Shown: positions 15,891 through 26,116, numbered from the stretch's first letter. The stretch: DNA of 64,000 nucleotides from Pedobacter psychrotolerans (GCF_004340665.1 NZ_SLWO01000002.1:663254-727253); one strand, 5' to 3'. Notes: generated by a model from the sequence alone, not told the origin. Numbers and translations: made by a program.

Positions 15891-15931
15891 CCTTAAGTTA
15901 AACTAAGGATAAATTGAGCAAATAAAAATAA

Positions 15932-15949
15932 TTGGTTTTATTATACCAA
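15932..15949. promoter_or_regulatory. Inverted repeat upstream of tolC: possible TetR operator
   Basis: TTGGT at 15932-15936 and ACCAA at 15945-15949 face each other across eight AT bases, ~50 bases before the TolC-like start. It is the only clear dyad in the gap after the A-rich repeat. Confidence 0.35.
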
Positions 15950-15997
15950 CAGAAAAATAGTAACAGATAGGAACCCTAAAACAAAAAACAATACATT

Positions 15998-17338
15998 ATG
16001 CTTAGAGTAAAAATGGTAAAATTGATGCTCGTCCTGATGATCGGCATGGCTTTACCGCAGTTGGTATCTGCTCAGCAGCAGATTACCCTTAAAGAAGCGC
16101 TAACCTATGCGCTCCAGAACAATACCAATATTCGTAAATCGAAATTGGATATTGAAAGTGGCAGATACAAGGTTCAGGAAGTAAGGGCACAGGCTTTACC
16201 ACAAATTACAGGTAATGCAGGCATAACCTACAACCCCATTATCGGCCAGTTGGTTGCAAATTTTGGTGGTCAAACACAAGCGATTAAATTAGGGCAGAAC
16301 TGGAATTCTTCTGCTGGTGTACAATTTTCGCAACAGTTATTTAACCAACAGGTTTTTACCGGCTTGCAAGCTGCAAGATCAAGTGAGGAATATTATAACC
16401 TGACTTCTCAATTAACAGAAGAGCAGATTATAGAACTGGTAGCCAACAACTATTATCAGGTATTGGTAAACAGAGAGCAACTCAGTGTGATTGATACCAA
16501 TATCAAAAATGTTAAAGTGGTAGAAAAAATTGTGTCCAATCAATATCAAAATGGTTTAGCCAGAAAAATTGATGTAGATCGGATCAATGTTAACCTCACC
16601 AACTTAACTACCCAAAGAGAGCAAACAGTAAATGCCATTACTCAATTAGAAAATCAATTAAAATTTTCAATGGGTATGCCTGTTACAACTCCTATTGAGT
16701 TACCAAAAGCAGAGTTGACAAACGTATCTCAATTACCGGAATTTGCAGAAACTATTGATTTTGGCAACCGTACTGAAGTAAAATTATTAGATACACAAGA
16801 TAAACTTTTATCTCTTCAGCGGAAGGCTTATGTAGCTGAATACTACCCTAGCCTATCATTAACTGGAAATTATACTTATTCAAGCCAGAGCGATGGTTTT
16901 GATTTCCTTTCTTCAAATGCAGCAGCGATTGGCTACGGTGCATCAGCGATTGGTTTAACCTTAAAGGTTCCTATTTTTAATGGTTTTCTAACCCGTTCAA
17001 AAGTCCGTCAGGCAGATGTGGAAATCAGAAAAGCAAAAGAAGATAGAAAAGAATCTACGAATTCACTAAATTTAGCTTACGAGAATGCAAAGATTCAACT
17101 TCGTAATAACTTAAACACGATTCTTTCTCAACGTAAAAATGCCGAACTGGCACAAGAAATTTATAAAAGCACACAGAACAATTACAATAATGGCTTAGCG
17201 ACTTTAACTGATTTGCTGGATACGGAAAACTCCCTCACTCAGGCACAAAACAGCTATAACCAGGCACTGCTAAACTATAAAGTTGCCGAAATTCAATTAA
17301 TCAAATCAAACGGAAATATTAAATCGCTAGTACAATAG
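15998..17338 (+). CDS. TolC-family outer membrane efflux protein
   Basis: 446 residues. Signal peptide at residues 1-25 (MVKLMLVLMIGMALPQLVSA) followed by ITLKEALTYALQNN, the usual opening of mature TolC/OEP proteins. Two OEP repeats of long amphipathic helices follow, each ending in an N-G-L turn (QYQNGLARKIDVDR and NYNNGLATLTDLLDTENSLT). It should trimerise into the outer-membrane exit duct of the pump encoded by the next two genes. The adaptor gene starts only two bases after its stop codon. Confidence 0.93.
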   Translation: MLRVKMVKLMLVLMIGMALPQLVSAQQQITLKEALTYALQNNTNIRKSKLDIESGRYKVQEVRAQALPQITGNAGITYNPIIGQLVANFGGQTQAIKLGQNWNSSAGVQFSQQLFNQQVFTGLQAARSSEEYYNLTSQLTEEQIIELVANNYYQVLVNREQLSVIDTNIKNVKVVEKIVSNQYQNGLARKIDVDRINVNLTNLTTQREQTVNAITQLENQLKFSMGMPVTTPIELPKAELTNVSQLPEFAETIDFGNRTEVKLLDTQDKLLSLQRKAYVAEYYPSLSLTGNYTYSSQSDGFDFLSSNAAAIGYGASAIGLTLKVPIFNGFLTRSKVRQADVEIRKAKEDRKESTNSLNLAYENAKIQLRNNLNTILSQRKNAELAQEIYKSTQNNYNNGLATLTDLLDTENSLTQAQNSYNQALLNYKVAEIQLIKSNGNIKSLVQ

Positions 17339-17340
17339 AA

Positions 17341-18408
17341 ATGAAAAGAATAATTACCATAATTGTCATTATTGTTGTTGCCCTGGGTGCAATAGCCTAT
17401 GTTTTAACCAACAATAAGAAAAAGAACGAGGCCAAAACGGCCTACATTGCCGAAGGTGGTGGTGCAGTTGCCGTACGTGTGGCCACTGTAGAGAAAAAAG
17501 TTGTTGATGTAGATTTTGTGGCGAACGGAAACTTCGCACCGAAACAAGAATTGAACTTCTTATCAGAAAATGCTGGTCGTGTAACCAGAATTTATGTAGA
17601 TGAAGGTGATAAAGTAACTAAAGGCCAGCCATTAGCACGCCTGGATGCAGAAATCATTAATACAGACAGAGAAACTGCTGAAGCTACTTATCAAAATGCA
17701 GTTAGAGATGAAGCCAGATACCAAAGCTCATTTCAAACCGGAGGTGTAACCCAACAACAATTAGATCAGGCTAAGCTGTCTACCAGAAATGCAAAATTAC
17801 GTCTGCAGGCTTCACAAAGAAAGTTAAGTGATGCAAATATTAAATCTCCAATTAATGGTATCGTAAACAAAAGATACATTGAAGTTGGTGCATTCGTAAC
17901 TGCACAAGGTACACAGTTATTTGAACTGGTTGATGTTTCTAAACTGAAGCTTAAAGTAAATGTAAACGAATCTCAGGTAGCGAATATCAAAATTGGCGAT
18001 CAGATCAGTATAAAATCAACCATTTTCCCTAATGAAAAATTTTCTGGCAGAATTACTTTTATTGCACCTAAAGCTGATGCAACTTTAAATTTCCCTATCG
18101 AAATTGAAGTAACCAACAATACTAAAAACAGTTTAAGAGCGGGTATGTACGGCACTGCTGTATTTAACTTCCCTAAACAAGCACCAAGTATCCTGATCCC
18201 ACGTACTTCTTTTGTAGGTAGTGTAAGCAGCAATCAAGTATTTGTTTATGATAAATCTAACAACAAAGCTAAGGTACGTAAGGTAGTTTCAGGACGTATT
18301 TTAGGCGATAATGTGGAAATTATTGAAGGCTTAAATGAAGGTGAAGCCGTAATTACCAGTGGCCAGATTAACTTAGCTGAAGGTACTGCTGTAAGCATTG
18401 TTAAATAA
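17341..18408 (+). CDS. RND efflux periplasmic adaptor (HlyD/MFP family)
   Basis: 355 residues. One N-terminal membrane segment (IITIIVIIVVALGAIAYVL), then a biotinyl-lipoyl half (ENAGRVTRIYVDEGDKVTKG), a short coiled hairpin (VRDEARYQSSFQTGGVTQQQ), the second lipoyl half (IKSPINGIVNKRYIEVGAFV), and the beta-barrel and membrane-proximal domains. It bridges the inner-membrane pump and the TolC protein. Two bases separate it from tolC and 64 from the pump gene, so the three form an operon. Confidence 0.93.
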   Translation: MKRIITIIVIIVVALGAIAYVLTNNKKKNEAKTAYIAEGGGAVAVRVATVEKKVVDVDFVANGNFAPKQELNFLSENAGRVTRIYVDEGDKVTKGQPLARLDAEIINTDRETAEATYQNAVRDEARYQSSFQTGGVTQQQLDQAKLSTRNAKLRLQASQRKLSDANIKSPINGIVNKRYIEVGAFVTAQGTQLFELVDVSKLKLKVNVNESQVANIKIGDQISIKSTIFPNEKFSGRITFIAPKADATLNFPIEIEVTNNTKNSLRAGMYGTAVFNFPKQAPSILIPRTSFVGSVSSNQVFVYDKSNNKAKVRKVVSGRILGDNVEIIEGLNEGEAVITSGQINLAEGTAVSIVK

Positions 18409-18472
18409 GCTGAAAGTCTAAAGTCATTAGTCAGAAAACGCGGTGGCCAAACCACCAGCATAAAAAATAAAA

Positions 18473-21400
18473 ATGAAAATAACAGACATTTCTATAAAGA
18501 GGCCCTCGCTGGTAATTGTGGTTTTTACCGCACTTACGCTTCTGGGGCTATTGAGTTACTTTTCGTTGGGTTATGAATTATTACCAAAATTCTCAAACAA
18601 CGTAGTATCCATCTCAACCATTTATCCAGGCGCTTCTCCTGCCGAGGTAGAAAATACCGTAACTAAGAAAATTGAGGATGCGGTATCATCCTTAGAGAAC
18701 ATTAAAAAGATCAATGCCGTATCATTCGAAAGTTTATCAACAGTAACCATTACCTTAACGGATGCGGCCAATGTTGATCTTTCCTTAAATGATGCGCAAA
18801 GAAAGATCAATGCGATTCTTTCGGATTTACCAGATGATGTAAAAACACCTTCATTAAGTAAATTCTCGTTGGATGATTTACCGGTAATTACCATGACTGC
18901 ATCTGCAAATATGGATGATGTGAGTTTCTATGATTTAATAGATCAGCGAATTTCACCAGTAATCTCAAGGGTAAAAGGTATTGCACAGGTTAACCTTGTT
19001 GGTGGTTCTGAACGTGAAATTCAGGTTTCTTTAGATGCCAATAAATTACAAGGCTACAATCTGGCTGTTCCTCAGGTTCAGCAGATGATTTTAAGTTCTA
19101 ACCTTGATTTCCCTACAGGAAGCGTTAAAACTGAAAATCAGGATGTCTTAATCCGTTTATCTGGTAAATACAGAAGCATTGAAGAACTTCGAAATTTAGT
19201 ATTAACCACTTCCAAAGGTGGCACTCAAATTCGTTTAGGCGATGTAGCTGATGTACAGGATTCACAAAAAGAAACTGAAAAATTAGCACGGATCAACCGC
19301 AAGGCCTCCATCGCTATCCAGATTATTAAACAAAGTGATGCCAATGCCGTAGAAGTAAGTGAAGGCGTACACGCCATAATTGAGAAACTTAAAACCGAAT
19401 ATGCAGCGAACAAGCTTGATATTAAAATTGTAAATGATAGTTCCATTTTCACACTGGAATCTGCTGATGCCGTTATTCACGATTTAATCCTGGCCGTTGT
19501 TCTGGTAGCCTTTGTAATGCTATTCTTCCTGCACAGTTTGCGTAATGCATTAATCGTAATGGTTTCTATCCCGGCATCATTAATTGCTACGTTTATCGGG
19601 ATTAGTTTATTTGGCTTTACCTTAAACTTAATGTCTCTGCTTGGTCTATCCCTCGTGGTAGGTATCCTGGTGGATGATGCCATCGTGGTTTTGGAAAACA
19701 TTCAACGCCACATGGAAATGGGCAAGAATAAGGTACGTGCAGCGTCAGATGCAACTCGCGAAATCGGTTTTACCGTAGTATCCATTACCATGGTTATTGT
19801 GGTGGTATTCTTTCCGATTGCTGTAAGTTCAGGGCTGGTATCTAACATTTTACGCCAGTTCTGTGTGGTGGTTATCATAGCAACATTGTTATCATTGGTC
19901 GCATCATTTACCATTGTACCGCTACTTTTCTCTCGTTATGGAAAGTTAGAACACATTGAAGGTAAAAACATATTTGGTCGCTTTATTTTATGGTTTGAGA
20001 AACAACTTAAAAAATTCACCATCTGGATTACCAGCGTTTTAACATGGTCATTAAATCATAAAAGAAGAACCATTGCCGCTGTAGTGGTATTGTTTGTTGC
20101 CGCTATGTGGTTAGCTGCTGCAGGTTTCATCGGATCGGAATTTTTCCCTAAATCAGATAAGGGTGAATTTTTGGTGCAGATTGAACTACCAAAGGATGCG
20201 CCATTAGAACAGACTAACTTTTTTACCCAAAGAGCAGAAGCTTTCTTAAGCAAACAGCCGGAAATTACTCAGTTGATTACAACCGTTGGTCAGGCCAGTG
20301 GTGATATGGGTGGAACACAGGCTACAGCATACAAATCTGAAATAAACGTAAAGTTGGTTGAACGTGATAAACGCGAAGGAATGTCTTCTGATGTATTTGC
20401 TACCAAAATGAGTCGTGCATTAGCAAAAGAGTTAGTTGGAGCGAAAGTAAAAACAGTGCCGATTAGTATTTTGGGTATTGCAGAAAATGCACCTATTAGT
20501 TTAGTGGTAATGGGCTCCAATTTAGATAGTGCATTAAAATATGCAGAGGGTGCTCAAAATGTGCTTAAAACTATTCCAGGAGCAACAGAGATTAAATTAT
20601 CAGTAGAAAAAGGTACACCTGAAATTAATGTTCAGGTAGATCGTGATAAAATGTCGGCTGTTGGTTTAACCTTATCTACTGTAGGTTCTACCATGCAAAC
20701 TGCTTTTGCCGGTAATACTGACGGTAAATATAGAAAAGGAGAATATGAATACGATATCAACATTCAATATCAGGATTTTAACAGAAAAAATATTGATGAT
20801 GTACGTAATCTTATCTTCGTAAACGATCAAGGTGCGCAGATTAAATTATCGCAGTTTGCAAACATTACAGAAGGCTCGGGTCCTAGCCAGTTAGAGCGTT
20901 TCAATAAATCTACTTCAGTATCTGTTCAGGCACAATCTATTGGTAGGCCAACAGGAACAATCGTGGCAGATTTTAAATCGAAATTACTGGAAATGCAAAA
21001 TAATGGTAAGTTAAAAGCTCCGGTTGGCGTAAGTTATACATGGGGTGGAGATGAAGAAAACCAGGCAGAAGGCTTTGGTACTTTAGGTATTGCATTACTA
21101 GCCTCCATCATTTTAGTTTACTTAATTATGGTAGCCTTGTACGATAGTTTTGTTTATCCTTTTGTGGTAATGTTCTCGCTACCATTGGCCTTGATTGGTG
21201 CATTCTTAGCGTTGGCCCTAACCAATAATTCAATTGGTATTTTCACCATTTTAGGATTTATCATGTTAATGGGTTTGGTGGCGAAAAATGCGATTATCCT
21301 GGTCGATTTTACCAACCAGATGAAAGCTGAAGGCAAATCAACTATTGAAGCGCTGATTTTAGCTAACCACGCACGTTTACGTCCAATTTTGATGACCACA

Positions 21401-21667
21401 ATCGCCATGATTTTTGGTATGCTTCCTATCGCGCTGGCAAGTGGCGCAGGTGCAGAATGGAAAAATGGTTTGGCTTGGGTTATTGTTGGGGGTTTAACCA
21501 GTTCGTTATTCTTAACGCTGATTGTAGTGCCCGTAGTTTATCTAATTTTTGATATCATTTTAGAAAAACTTGGTTTTAACAAAAAAGGAAAATCTATTGA
21601 TGAGCTAATGGTTGAACCATATGATCACAAAGATGTATTGGAATACGATATAGATGCTAAACATTAA
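18473..21667 (+). CDS. RND multidrug efflux permease (AcrB/HAE-1 type)
   Basis: 1064 residues, the full length of the family, with 12 membrane segments and two large periplasmic loops. The proton relay is intact: the Asp pair in VGILVDDAIVVLENIQRHM (TM4) and the Lys in GLVAKNAIILVDF (TM10). The pump exports hydrophobic compounds with proton influx, through the adaptor and TolC-like protein upstream. The 64-base gap before it holds a short GGTGG/CCACC hairpin and an A-rich repeat remnant. Substrates are unknown; TetR control is inferred. A terminator follows at 21690. Confidence 0.95.
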   Translation: MKITDISIKRPSLVIVVFTALTLLGLLSYFSLGYELLPKFSNNVVSISTIYPGASPAEVENTVTKKIEDAVSSLENIKKINAVSFESLSTVTITLTDAANVDLSLNDAQRKINAILSDLPDDVKTPSLSKFSLDDLPVITMTASANMDDVSFYDLIDQRISPVISRVKGIAQVNLVGGSEREIQVSLDANKLQGYNLAVPQVQQMILSSNLDFPTGSVKTENQDVLIRLSGKYRSIEELRNLVLTTSKGGTQIRLGDVADVQDSQKETEKLARINRKASIAIQIIKQSDANAVEVSEGVHAIIEKLKTEYAANKLDIKIVNDSSIFTLESADAVIHDLILAVVLVAFVMLFFLHSLRNALIVMVSIPASLIATFIGISLFGFTLNLMSLLGLSLVVGILVDDAIVVLENIQRHMEMGKNKVRAASDATREIGFTVVSITMVIVVVFFPIAVSSGLVSNILRQFCVVVIIATLLSLVASFTIVPLLFSRYGKLEHIEGKNIFGRFILWFEKQLKKFTIWITSVLTWSLNHKRRTIAAVVVLFVAAMWLAAAGFIGSEFFPKSDKGEFLVQIELPKDAPLEQTNFFTQRAEAFLSKQPEITQLITTVGQASGDMGGTQATAYKSEINVKLVERDKREGMSSDVFATKMSRALAKELVGAKVKTVPISILGIAENAPISLVVMGSNLDSALKYAEGAQNVLKTIPGATEIKLSVEKGTPEINVQVDRDKMSAVGLTLSTVGSTMQTAFAGNTDGKYRKGEYEYDINIQYQDFNRKNIDDVRNLIFVNDQGAQIKLSQFANITEGSGPSQLERFNKSTSVSVQAQSIGRPTGTIVADFKSKLLEMQNNGKLKAPVGVSYTWGGDEENQAEGFGTLGIALLASIILVYLIMVALYDSFVYPFVVMFSLPLALIGAFLALALTNNSIGIFTILGFIMLMGLVAKNAIILVDFTNQMKAEGKSTIEALILANHARLRPILMTTIAMIFGMLPIALASGAGAEWKNGLAWVIVGGLTSSLFLTLIVVPVVYLIFDIILEKLGFNKKGKSIDELMVEPYDHKDVLEYDIDAKH

Positions 21668-21689
21668 AAATAAAGATTAACAATTAATT

Positions 21690-21719
21690 AAGGTCGCCTT
21701 CCCAAAGGCGGCCTTTTTT
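21690..21719 (+). terminator. Terminator of the RND efflux operon
   Basis: AAGGTCGCCTT pairs with AAGGCGGCCTT (one G-U) around CCCA and is followed by six T, 23 bases after the pump stop codon. Confidence 0.9.
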
Positions 21720-21853
21720 ATGCGCTTATACAAGATCTGGAATGGCTATTCTAACTTACAAAACTTTAGCACAAATGATTATTCCAGATATAAAATCCAG
21801 TATAAATGATTCTGTATCAAACAAAATATTATTCAACATTGTATATTAGTGAT

Positions 21854-22702
21854 ATGTTTAAAATTGTCCTATCCCTCATTTTAATCAGCGCTTCGCTTTT
21901 AGTTAAAGCCCAACATCCACCTGTTTTTGATGCGATGACCAGCGACTCTTCTTTTATTAAAGTATCCGATCTTGATATTTCACTGGTAAAATACAGTTAC
22001 AAACCCAATGGCGTAAAATTTTTAGTGGTCCATGATAATGAAGACACTGGCGTAAAGGCAGGTTTTGATTATATCCGCTGGTATGGCGGAGAATTGATTG
22101 ATAGTCAATATGGTGGCGTTAGAGATTATACCTTCACTTATATGGACGATCCTTATCGCATAGATCCGAATGCCATTTATACTGAAACTGGTGTAAAAAC
22201 CCGTCTAAAAAAAGATGCATATAGTTCTAATGAGGTAGAAAAACTTATTCTAAATGCAGGGAAGCAAATTGTAGACTTCTATAATCCAAAGGCGACAGGT
22301 TATTTTTTAACCTTACACAACAATGCAGATGGTGGCTTTGGAATCTCATCTTACCTCCCTGGCTACGATTTATCCAGCACAGCAGATTCTGTTTTCATCA
22401 ACTTTGAAATGGATGGGGATGACCTCTTATATGTAACTGAACCCAGATTATTTACGAGTTTAAAGAAGGCAAACGTAAATGTGATTTTACAATCTAAATT
22501 TGCCGAAAATGATGGATCATTATCAGTTTATGCCATGATCAATCACATTCCTTATATTAATGTAGAAGTTCAGCACGGGCACTTAGAAGAAAATTTAAGA
22601 TTGATAGAAATTGCCGTTGCTACACTTAAAGAACATGGTTTAATTAAAAAGGATTACCTGCCTGTACAAAAAGATACCTTAGGGAAAGCCACTACTCAAT
22701 AG
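21854..22702 (+). CDS. Exported protein, possibly a distant zinc amidase
   Basis: 282 residues from the ATG at 21854, which gives the signal peptide MFKIVLSLILISASLLVKAQ; an ATG at 21806 is in frame but would bury it. I do not recognise a named family with certainty. Conserved-looking spots are FLVVHDNEDTG, YFLTLHNNADGGFG and YINVEVQHGHLEEN. Their order (His/Glu, His, Glu) is like that of zinc N-acetylmuramoyl-L-alanine amidases, so a periplasmic cell-wall or zinc hydrolase is possible. The 3' end overlaps the convergent MFS gene by 11 bases. Confidence 0.55.
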   Translation: MFKIVLSLILISASLLVKAQHPPVFDAMTSDSSFIKVSDLDISLVKYSYKPNGVKFLVVHDNEDTGVKAGFDYIRWYGGELIDSQYGGVRDYTFTYMDDPYRIDPNAIYTETGVKTRLKKDAYSSNEVEKLILNAGKQIVDFYNPKATGYFLTLHNNADGGFGISSYLPGYDLSSTADSVFINFEMDGDDLLYVTEPRLFTSLKKANVNVILQSKFAENDGSLSVYAMINHIPYINVEVQHGHLEENLRLIEIAVATLKEHGLIKKDYLPVQKDTLGKATTQ

Positions 22703-23891
22703 CCTTCATTTTGGTAACCAAAAAGCTTACCAGTAGGCCGAAGATACCAATCACAGCATAAGAATATTGAAGGCTGGATAGTGCAGAAATATAACCAATT
22801 AAAGGCGGCCCCATTAAAAAACCAAAATAACTTACACTGGAAACCATCGCAATGGCAATTCCGGGCGCTACTTTCCCATTTTTACCGGCCACACTGTAAA
22901 CTGTAGGTACGATACTAGAAACACCTATACCAACTAACATAAAGCCAATAGTTGCCGTTACCACATATGGTAGAAATACAGAAATGAACATTCCTGTTGA
23001 GATAATTAAACCACTGATTTGAATGGTTTTTTTCCTACCGAGCTTCGCTATAATTCTATCACCAATAAAACGGCCTGTAGCCATCATAATCATAAATGAT
23101 GCATAACCCAGAATAACCAGTGAGGTTGGTGCTTTCACAATTTCTTTAAAATAAACACCACTCCAATCAAACATGGCCCCCTCGGTTGCCATACTGCAAA
23201 ACCCAATAATACCCAGCTGCAAAAGAGAACCTTCTGGCATGGTAAACAATTTCGGTTTTCGCTCTGTTTGTGCACCTTTACCAGGTACAAGATGTTTATG
23301 ATTTAAAAACACATTAATCCAGATAAGGAAAGTAATGATCCAAAAATGGTAGTAAGGAATTAGATGCAGATTTACCATTAATAAACCCACCAAGGCACCA
23401 GTAAAACCTGCAATGCTCCATGCACCATGAAAGGAAGTCATAATTGGTCGGCCGAAAAGTTTTTCTGCCTCAGAACCTTGTGTATTTACGGCAATATTGC
23501 ACATATTACCAACAACACCAAACATAAAAAGGAACACCGCTAAATGCCATGGTGCGGTAGCCAAACCTAAATTACCTAATGCCAGTACGTATAAAGGTGC
23601 CGTGATGGTTAATATTTTCTTACTCCCATACCTAGTAACCAATCTACCAGAAATGGGCATGGTAACTAACTGACCTAATGGCAAGGCGAGTAAAATACTT
23701 CCTAGTTGACCATCAGATAAATTCAGGGAATGCTTAATATCCGGAATACGGCTTGCCCAGGATGCGAAGGCAATTCCCTGACCAAAGTAAAAAAGTGAAA
23801 CGGCTAATCGAATTCTATTTGGAGAGCTTTTGGCTAATACAGGCTGATCATCTGTTTGAATATTTTCCTGACTTGCTTTAATTTCTTCCAA
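22692..23891 (-). CDS. MFS transporter (YbjJ-like)
   Basis: 399 residues, 12 hydrophobic segments after a ~25-residue polar N-terminus. The first segment has FYFGQGIAFASWASRIPDIK, typical of the YbjJ-type MFS branch, and the loop between TM2 and TM3 has GRLVTRYGSKK, the MFS signature. The substrate is unknown. Its last 11 bases overlap the end of the convergent upstream gene. Confidence 0.85.
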   Translation of the reverse strand: MEEIKASQENIQTDDQPVLAKSSPNRIRLAVSLFYFGQGIAFASWASRIPDIKHSLNLSDGQLGSILLALPLGQLVTMPISGRLVTRYGSKKILTITAPLYVLALGNLGLATAPWHLAVFLFMFGVVGNMCNIAVNTQGSEAEKLFGRPIMTSFHGAWSIAGFTGALVGLLMVNLHLIPYYHFWIITFLIWINVFLNHKHLVPGKGAQTERKPKLFTMPEGSLLQLGIIGFCSMATEGAMFDWSGVYFKEIVKAPTSLVILGYASFMIMMATGRFIGDRIIAKLGRKKTIQISGLIISTGMFISVFLPYVVTATIGFMLVGIGVSSIVPTVYSVAGKNGKVAPGIAIAMVSSVSYFGFLMGPPLIGYISALSSLQYSYAVIGIFGLLVSFLVTKMKAIE

Positions 23892-23988
23892 ATTACTAAT
23901 TTTTATATGAACGGGTAATACTACTGCAAAGTTCCTTAAATCAATTGAAAAAGTAAAGAAATATTATCATATAGATATCAATTAAACC

Positions 23989-24016
23989 AAAAAACCCACC
24001 AAATGGCGGGTTTTTA
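23989..24016 (-). terminator. Terminator after the choice-of-anchor I lipoprotein gene
   Basis: AAAACCCACC / GGCGGGTTTT stem with an AAAT loop and flanking A/T runs, 20 bases past the stop codon at 24036 on the minus strand. Confidence 0.75.
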
Positions 24017-24035
24017 ATAGACAAGATGGATGTGA

Positions 24036-25556
24036 TTATATCTTATTCGGCTGATAGAACTTAACCATTCCATCACCTTCACTGGCTACAACCAGCATGC
24101 TTCTACCATTCGGACTATCTTTTGGTTTTACGAATAACACTCCCTCTGGCGCATCGCCAGTGGCAAATAATTGCACAAATACTGGAGATGTTGGTGTAGT
24201 AATATCATAAACCGCAATCAAATCTACTCTTTCCATCCCAATAAAAGCAAGTGTTTTCCCATTCACAACAGCAACAGTCACACCCTCAACTTCTACCCCT
24301 TTATTATCAGAACGTTCATCATCATATTTACCTGCATCAATTACATGTTGCTCTAAATCTTTACCAATATTGGCAACTAACGCACCAGTACTGGCATTCA
24401 AAATGCTCAAACTTCTTCCGCCAGTGGCATAAAGCTCATCATAATCTCCATCGCCGTCGGTATCACCAAAAGCTTTGGTTACAGTTAGCCTTCCTAAATT
24501 TGCATCTAGCTGAAGTGTTGCCGCCGTTGGAAATTTAGTTGGATCAAGCTTTAAACTTTTAACTCTTGCTTCTTCGTCATATCCTTTCCAGGCCCTGGTA
24601 TCACCTTCATTAGCCAAAGCCAGATAAGAAGTTCCACCAGTAGTGAAATAGGAAATGGCATCAGGAAGATAGAATGCCTTGATTGGCCAGGTTCCTAAAG
24701 CGATCTTACTATCTTTATCACTTACATCGAAAGCATTTTCAGCTAAACTAATATCTCTGGTTCCTAACGGATTGATTTTGGTGATGGTTCCAGAAACGAT
24801 ATCTATTTCAGCTACGCCGTTATTCTCCTGAAGGGTTACATAGGCTTTTTTTGAATCGCTACTTACGGCGATATATTCAGGTTCGATATCCTGAGCAAAA
24901 CTTGCATTGGGTCCGTAGATTCTAAAACCACCAGCCACCAAGGTTGCTTTCTGTGATTCGAAAGCGGCGAAATCTAATGTTTTAACAGAATAATTATCTT
25001 TAATATTGATGATGGAAATGGTTCCCTTTGGATCAACTTTATAATCATCACTAGGCTCACCTTCGTTTGCAGAAAGGATATAATTTCCATCCGGACTAAA
25101 CGTAACCATGTCTGGCATGGCACCAACAGTAATTTTTTTAACTTCAGATAAGTCTGTTGTTTTTAAAACCACTACATCGCCATTGCCTTGTTTATCAGCA
25201 CCATCTAATGCAATGGCCAATAAACCATTATTCACGACAACACTATTGATCCCTGCATTACTATTAAAACTAATGGTTTTTAATTTTGTAACCGTTGGAT
25301 AATTGGTTAGATCTACCACTTCTACCTTCGCACCACCTTCATTACTTACTACAAACAATTTTTTGGTTGATGGATCATAAGCTGAAATTTCTGCCGATGT
25401 TTCTCCACCTAAATCAATAGAAGCAGTTTCCTTAAAGCTGGCTATATCTTCGGCAACGATCGGTTCTTCTATATCTATTGGTTCTGAAGTTTTTTTACAG
25501 GCAGTGATTGCCATCGTAGCCATTAACAGGGCTACGAAGAGTTTTTTACAATTCAT
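24036..25556 (-). CDS. Choice-of-anchor I beta-propeller lipoprotein
   Basis: 506 residues. A lipoprotein signal ends in MAITACKK, then an acidic linker, then a long beta-propeller-like region with repeated strands such as KLFVVSNEGGAKVEVVDL, MVTFSPDGNYILSANEGEPS and KAYVTLQENNGVAEIDI, and ending in APEGVLFVKPKDSPNGRSML. This matches the 'choice-of-anchor I' family of surface proteins, which are related to LVIVD and phytase-like propellers. It probably sits on the outer membrane. The biochemical role is unknown. Confidence 0.82.
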   Translation of the reverse strand: MNCKKLFVALLMATMAITACKKTSEPIDIEEPIVAEDIASFKETASIDLGGETSAEISAYDPSTKKLFVVSNEGGAKVEVVDLTNYPTVTKLKTISFNSNAGINSVVVNNGLLAIALDGADKQGNGDVVVLKTTDLSEVKKITVGAMPDMVTFSPDGNYILSANEGEPSDDYKVDPKGTISIINIKDNYSVKTLDFAAFESQKATLVAGGFRIYGPNASFAQDIEPEYIAVSSDSKKAYVTLQENNGVAEIDIVSGTITKINPLGTRDISLAENAFDVSDKDSKIALGTWPIKAFYLPDAISYFTTGGTSYLALANEGDTRAWKGYDEEARVKSLKLDPTKFPTAATLQLDANLGRLTVTKAFGDTDGDGDYDELYATGGRSLSILNASTGALVANIGKDLEQHVIDAGKYDDERSDNKGVEVEGVTVAVVNGKTLAFIGMERVDLIAVYDITTPTSPVFVQLFATGDAPEGVLFVKPKDSPNGRSMLVVASEGDGMVKFYQPNKI

Positions 25557-25670
25557 GATTTATTTTATCTGATCTGCAAAAATAATGGCGAATCAAACGC
25601 AAATAAATCATTGTATGTTATCATATTATTAAATTAAACACATAAAAAACCTGCGAGGTTTGGAAAGTTT

Positions 25671-25708
25671 TATCAAAAAGATGCTGAAATAAATTCAGCA
25701 TGACGAGC
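25671..25708. repeat. Repeat D, copy 1
   Basis: 38 bases identical to 26183-26220. They contain the palindrome GATGCTGAAATAAATTCAGC-A (arms TGCTGAA and TTCAGCA). The two copies lie in the same orientation at the two ends of one intergenic gap. Confidence 0.85.
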
Positions 25709-25754
25709 CTGCTAACACGAAGTTTAACCTATCGGTTGGTGTCTCACCTCAGTT

Positions 25755-25880
25755 GTTCGGAAGATGAATAGTAGTTTACTTTATACAACTATGAGGGAAA
25801 CTCCCTTCTTAATTTAGGAGGGGCAGGGGTGGTTAACCATTCAGTAGCAGTTTTCAATTGACAAATCATATCTTCCGAAC
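25755..25880. repeat. Solo copy of repeat family C inside an 11-bp inverted repeat
   Basis: GTTCGGAAGAT at 25755-25765 and ATCTTCCGAAC at 25870-25880 are perfect inverted arms. Between them, at 25799-25834, lies one family C unit (AACTCCCTTCTTAATTTAGG, then GGCAGGGGTGGTT), the repeat of the DUF559 array at 36-37 kb. GGTGTCTCAC is repeated directly outside the arms at 25738 and 25887. The whole block looks like a small inserted element with a ~10-base direct repeat. Confidence 0.65.
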
Positions 25881-25909
25881 ACTTATGGTGTCTCACTAAC
25901 CGAAAACTT

Positions 25910-25970
25910 CGCAGTTTGCCCTGCGCTCGTTTCTAACGAGTGCATAATAGTTTTACGATTGTATCGTAAA
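25910..25970. repeat. Triple-hairpin palindromic element
   Basis: Three dyads in 60 bases: CGCAG/CTGCG (25910-25925), GCGCTCGTT/AACGAGTGC (25923-25943) and TTTACGAT/ATCGTAAA (25952-25970). No gene and no poly-T tail are attached, so these are not terminators. The shape is that of a REP-like or single-strand transposase target; the family is not identified. Confidence 0.5.
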
Positions 25971-26116
25971 TGCTTAAAAACATAAAGCATTGATTAACAA
26001 CATATAACCTTAAATACAGTTTCATATTTACATGCTTGTAAGAAACGACCATGGACGTAAATCAAGCTGAAAGAGAAATCTGAAAGACTAAAGTAAAATG
26101 GAAAAAATGTTAAACC

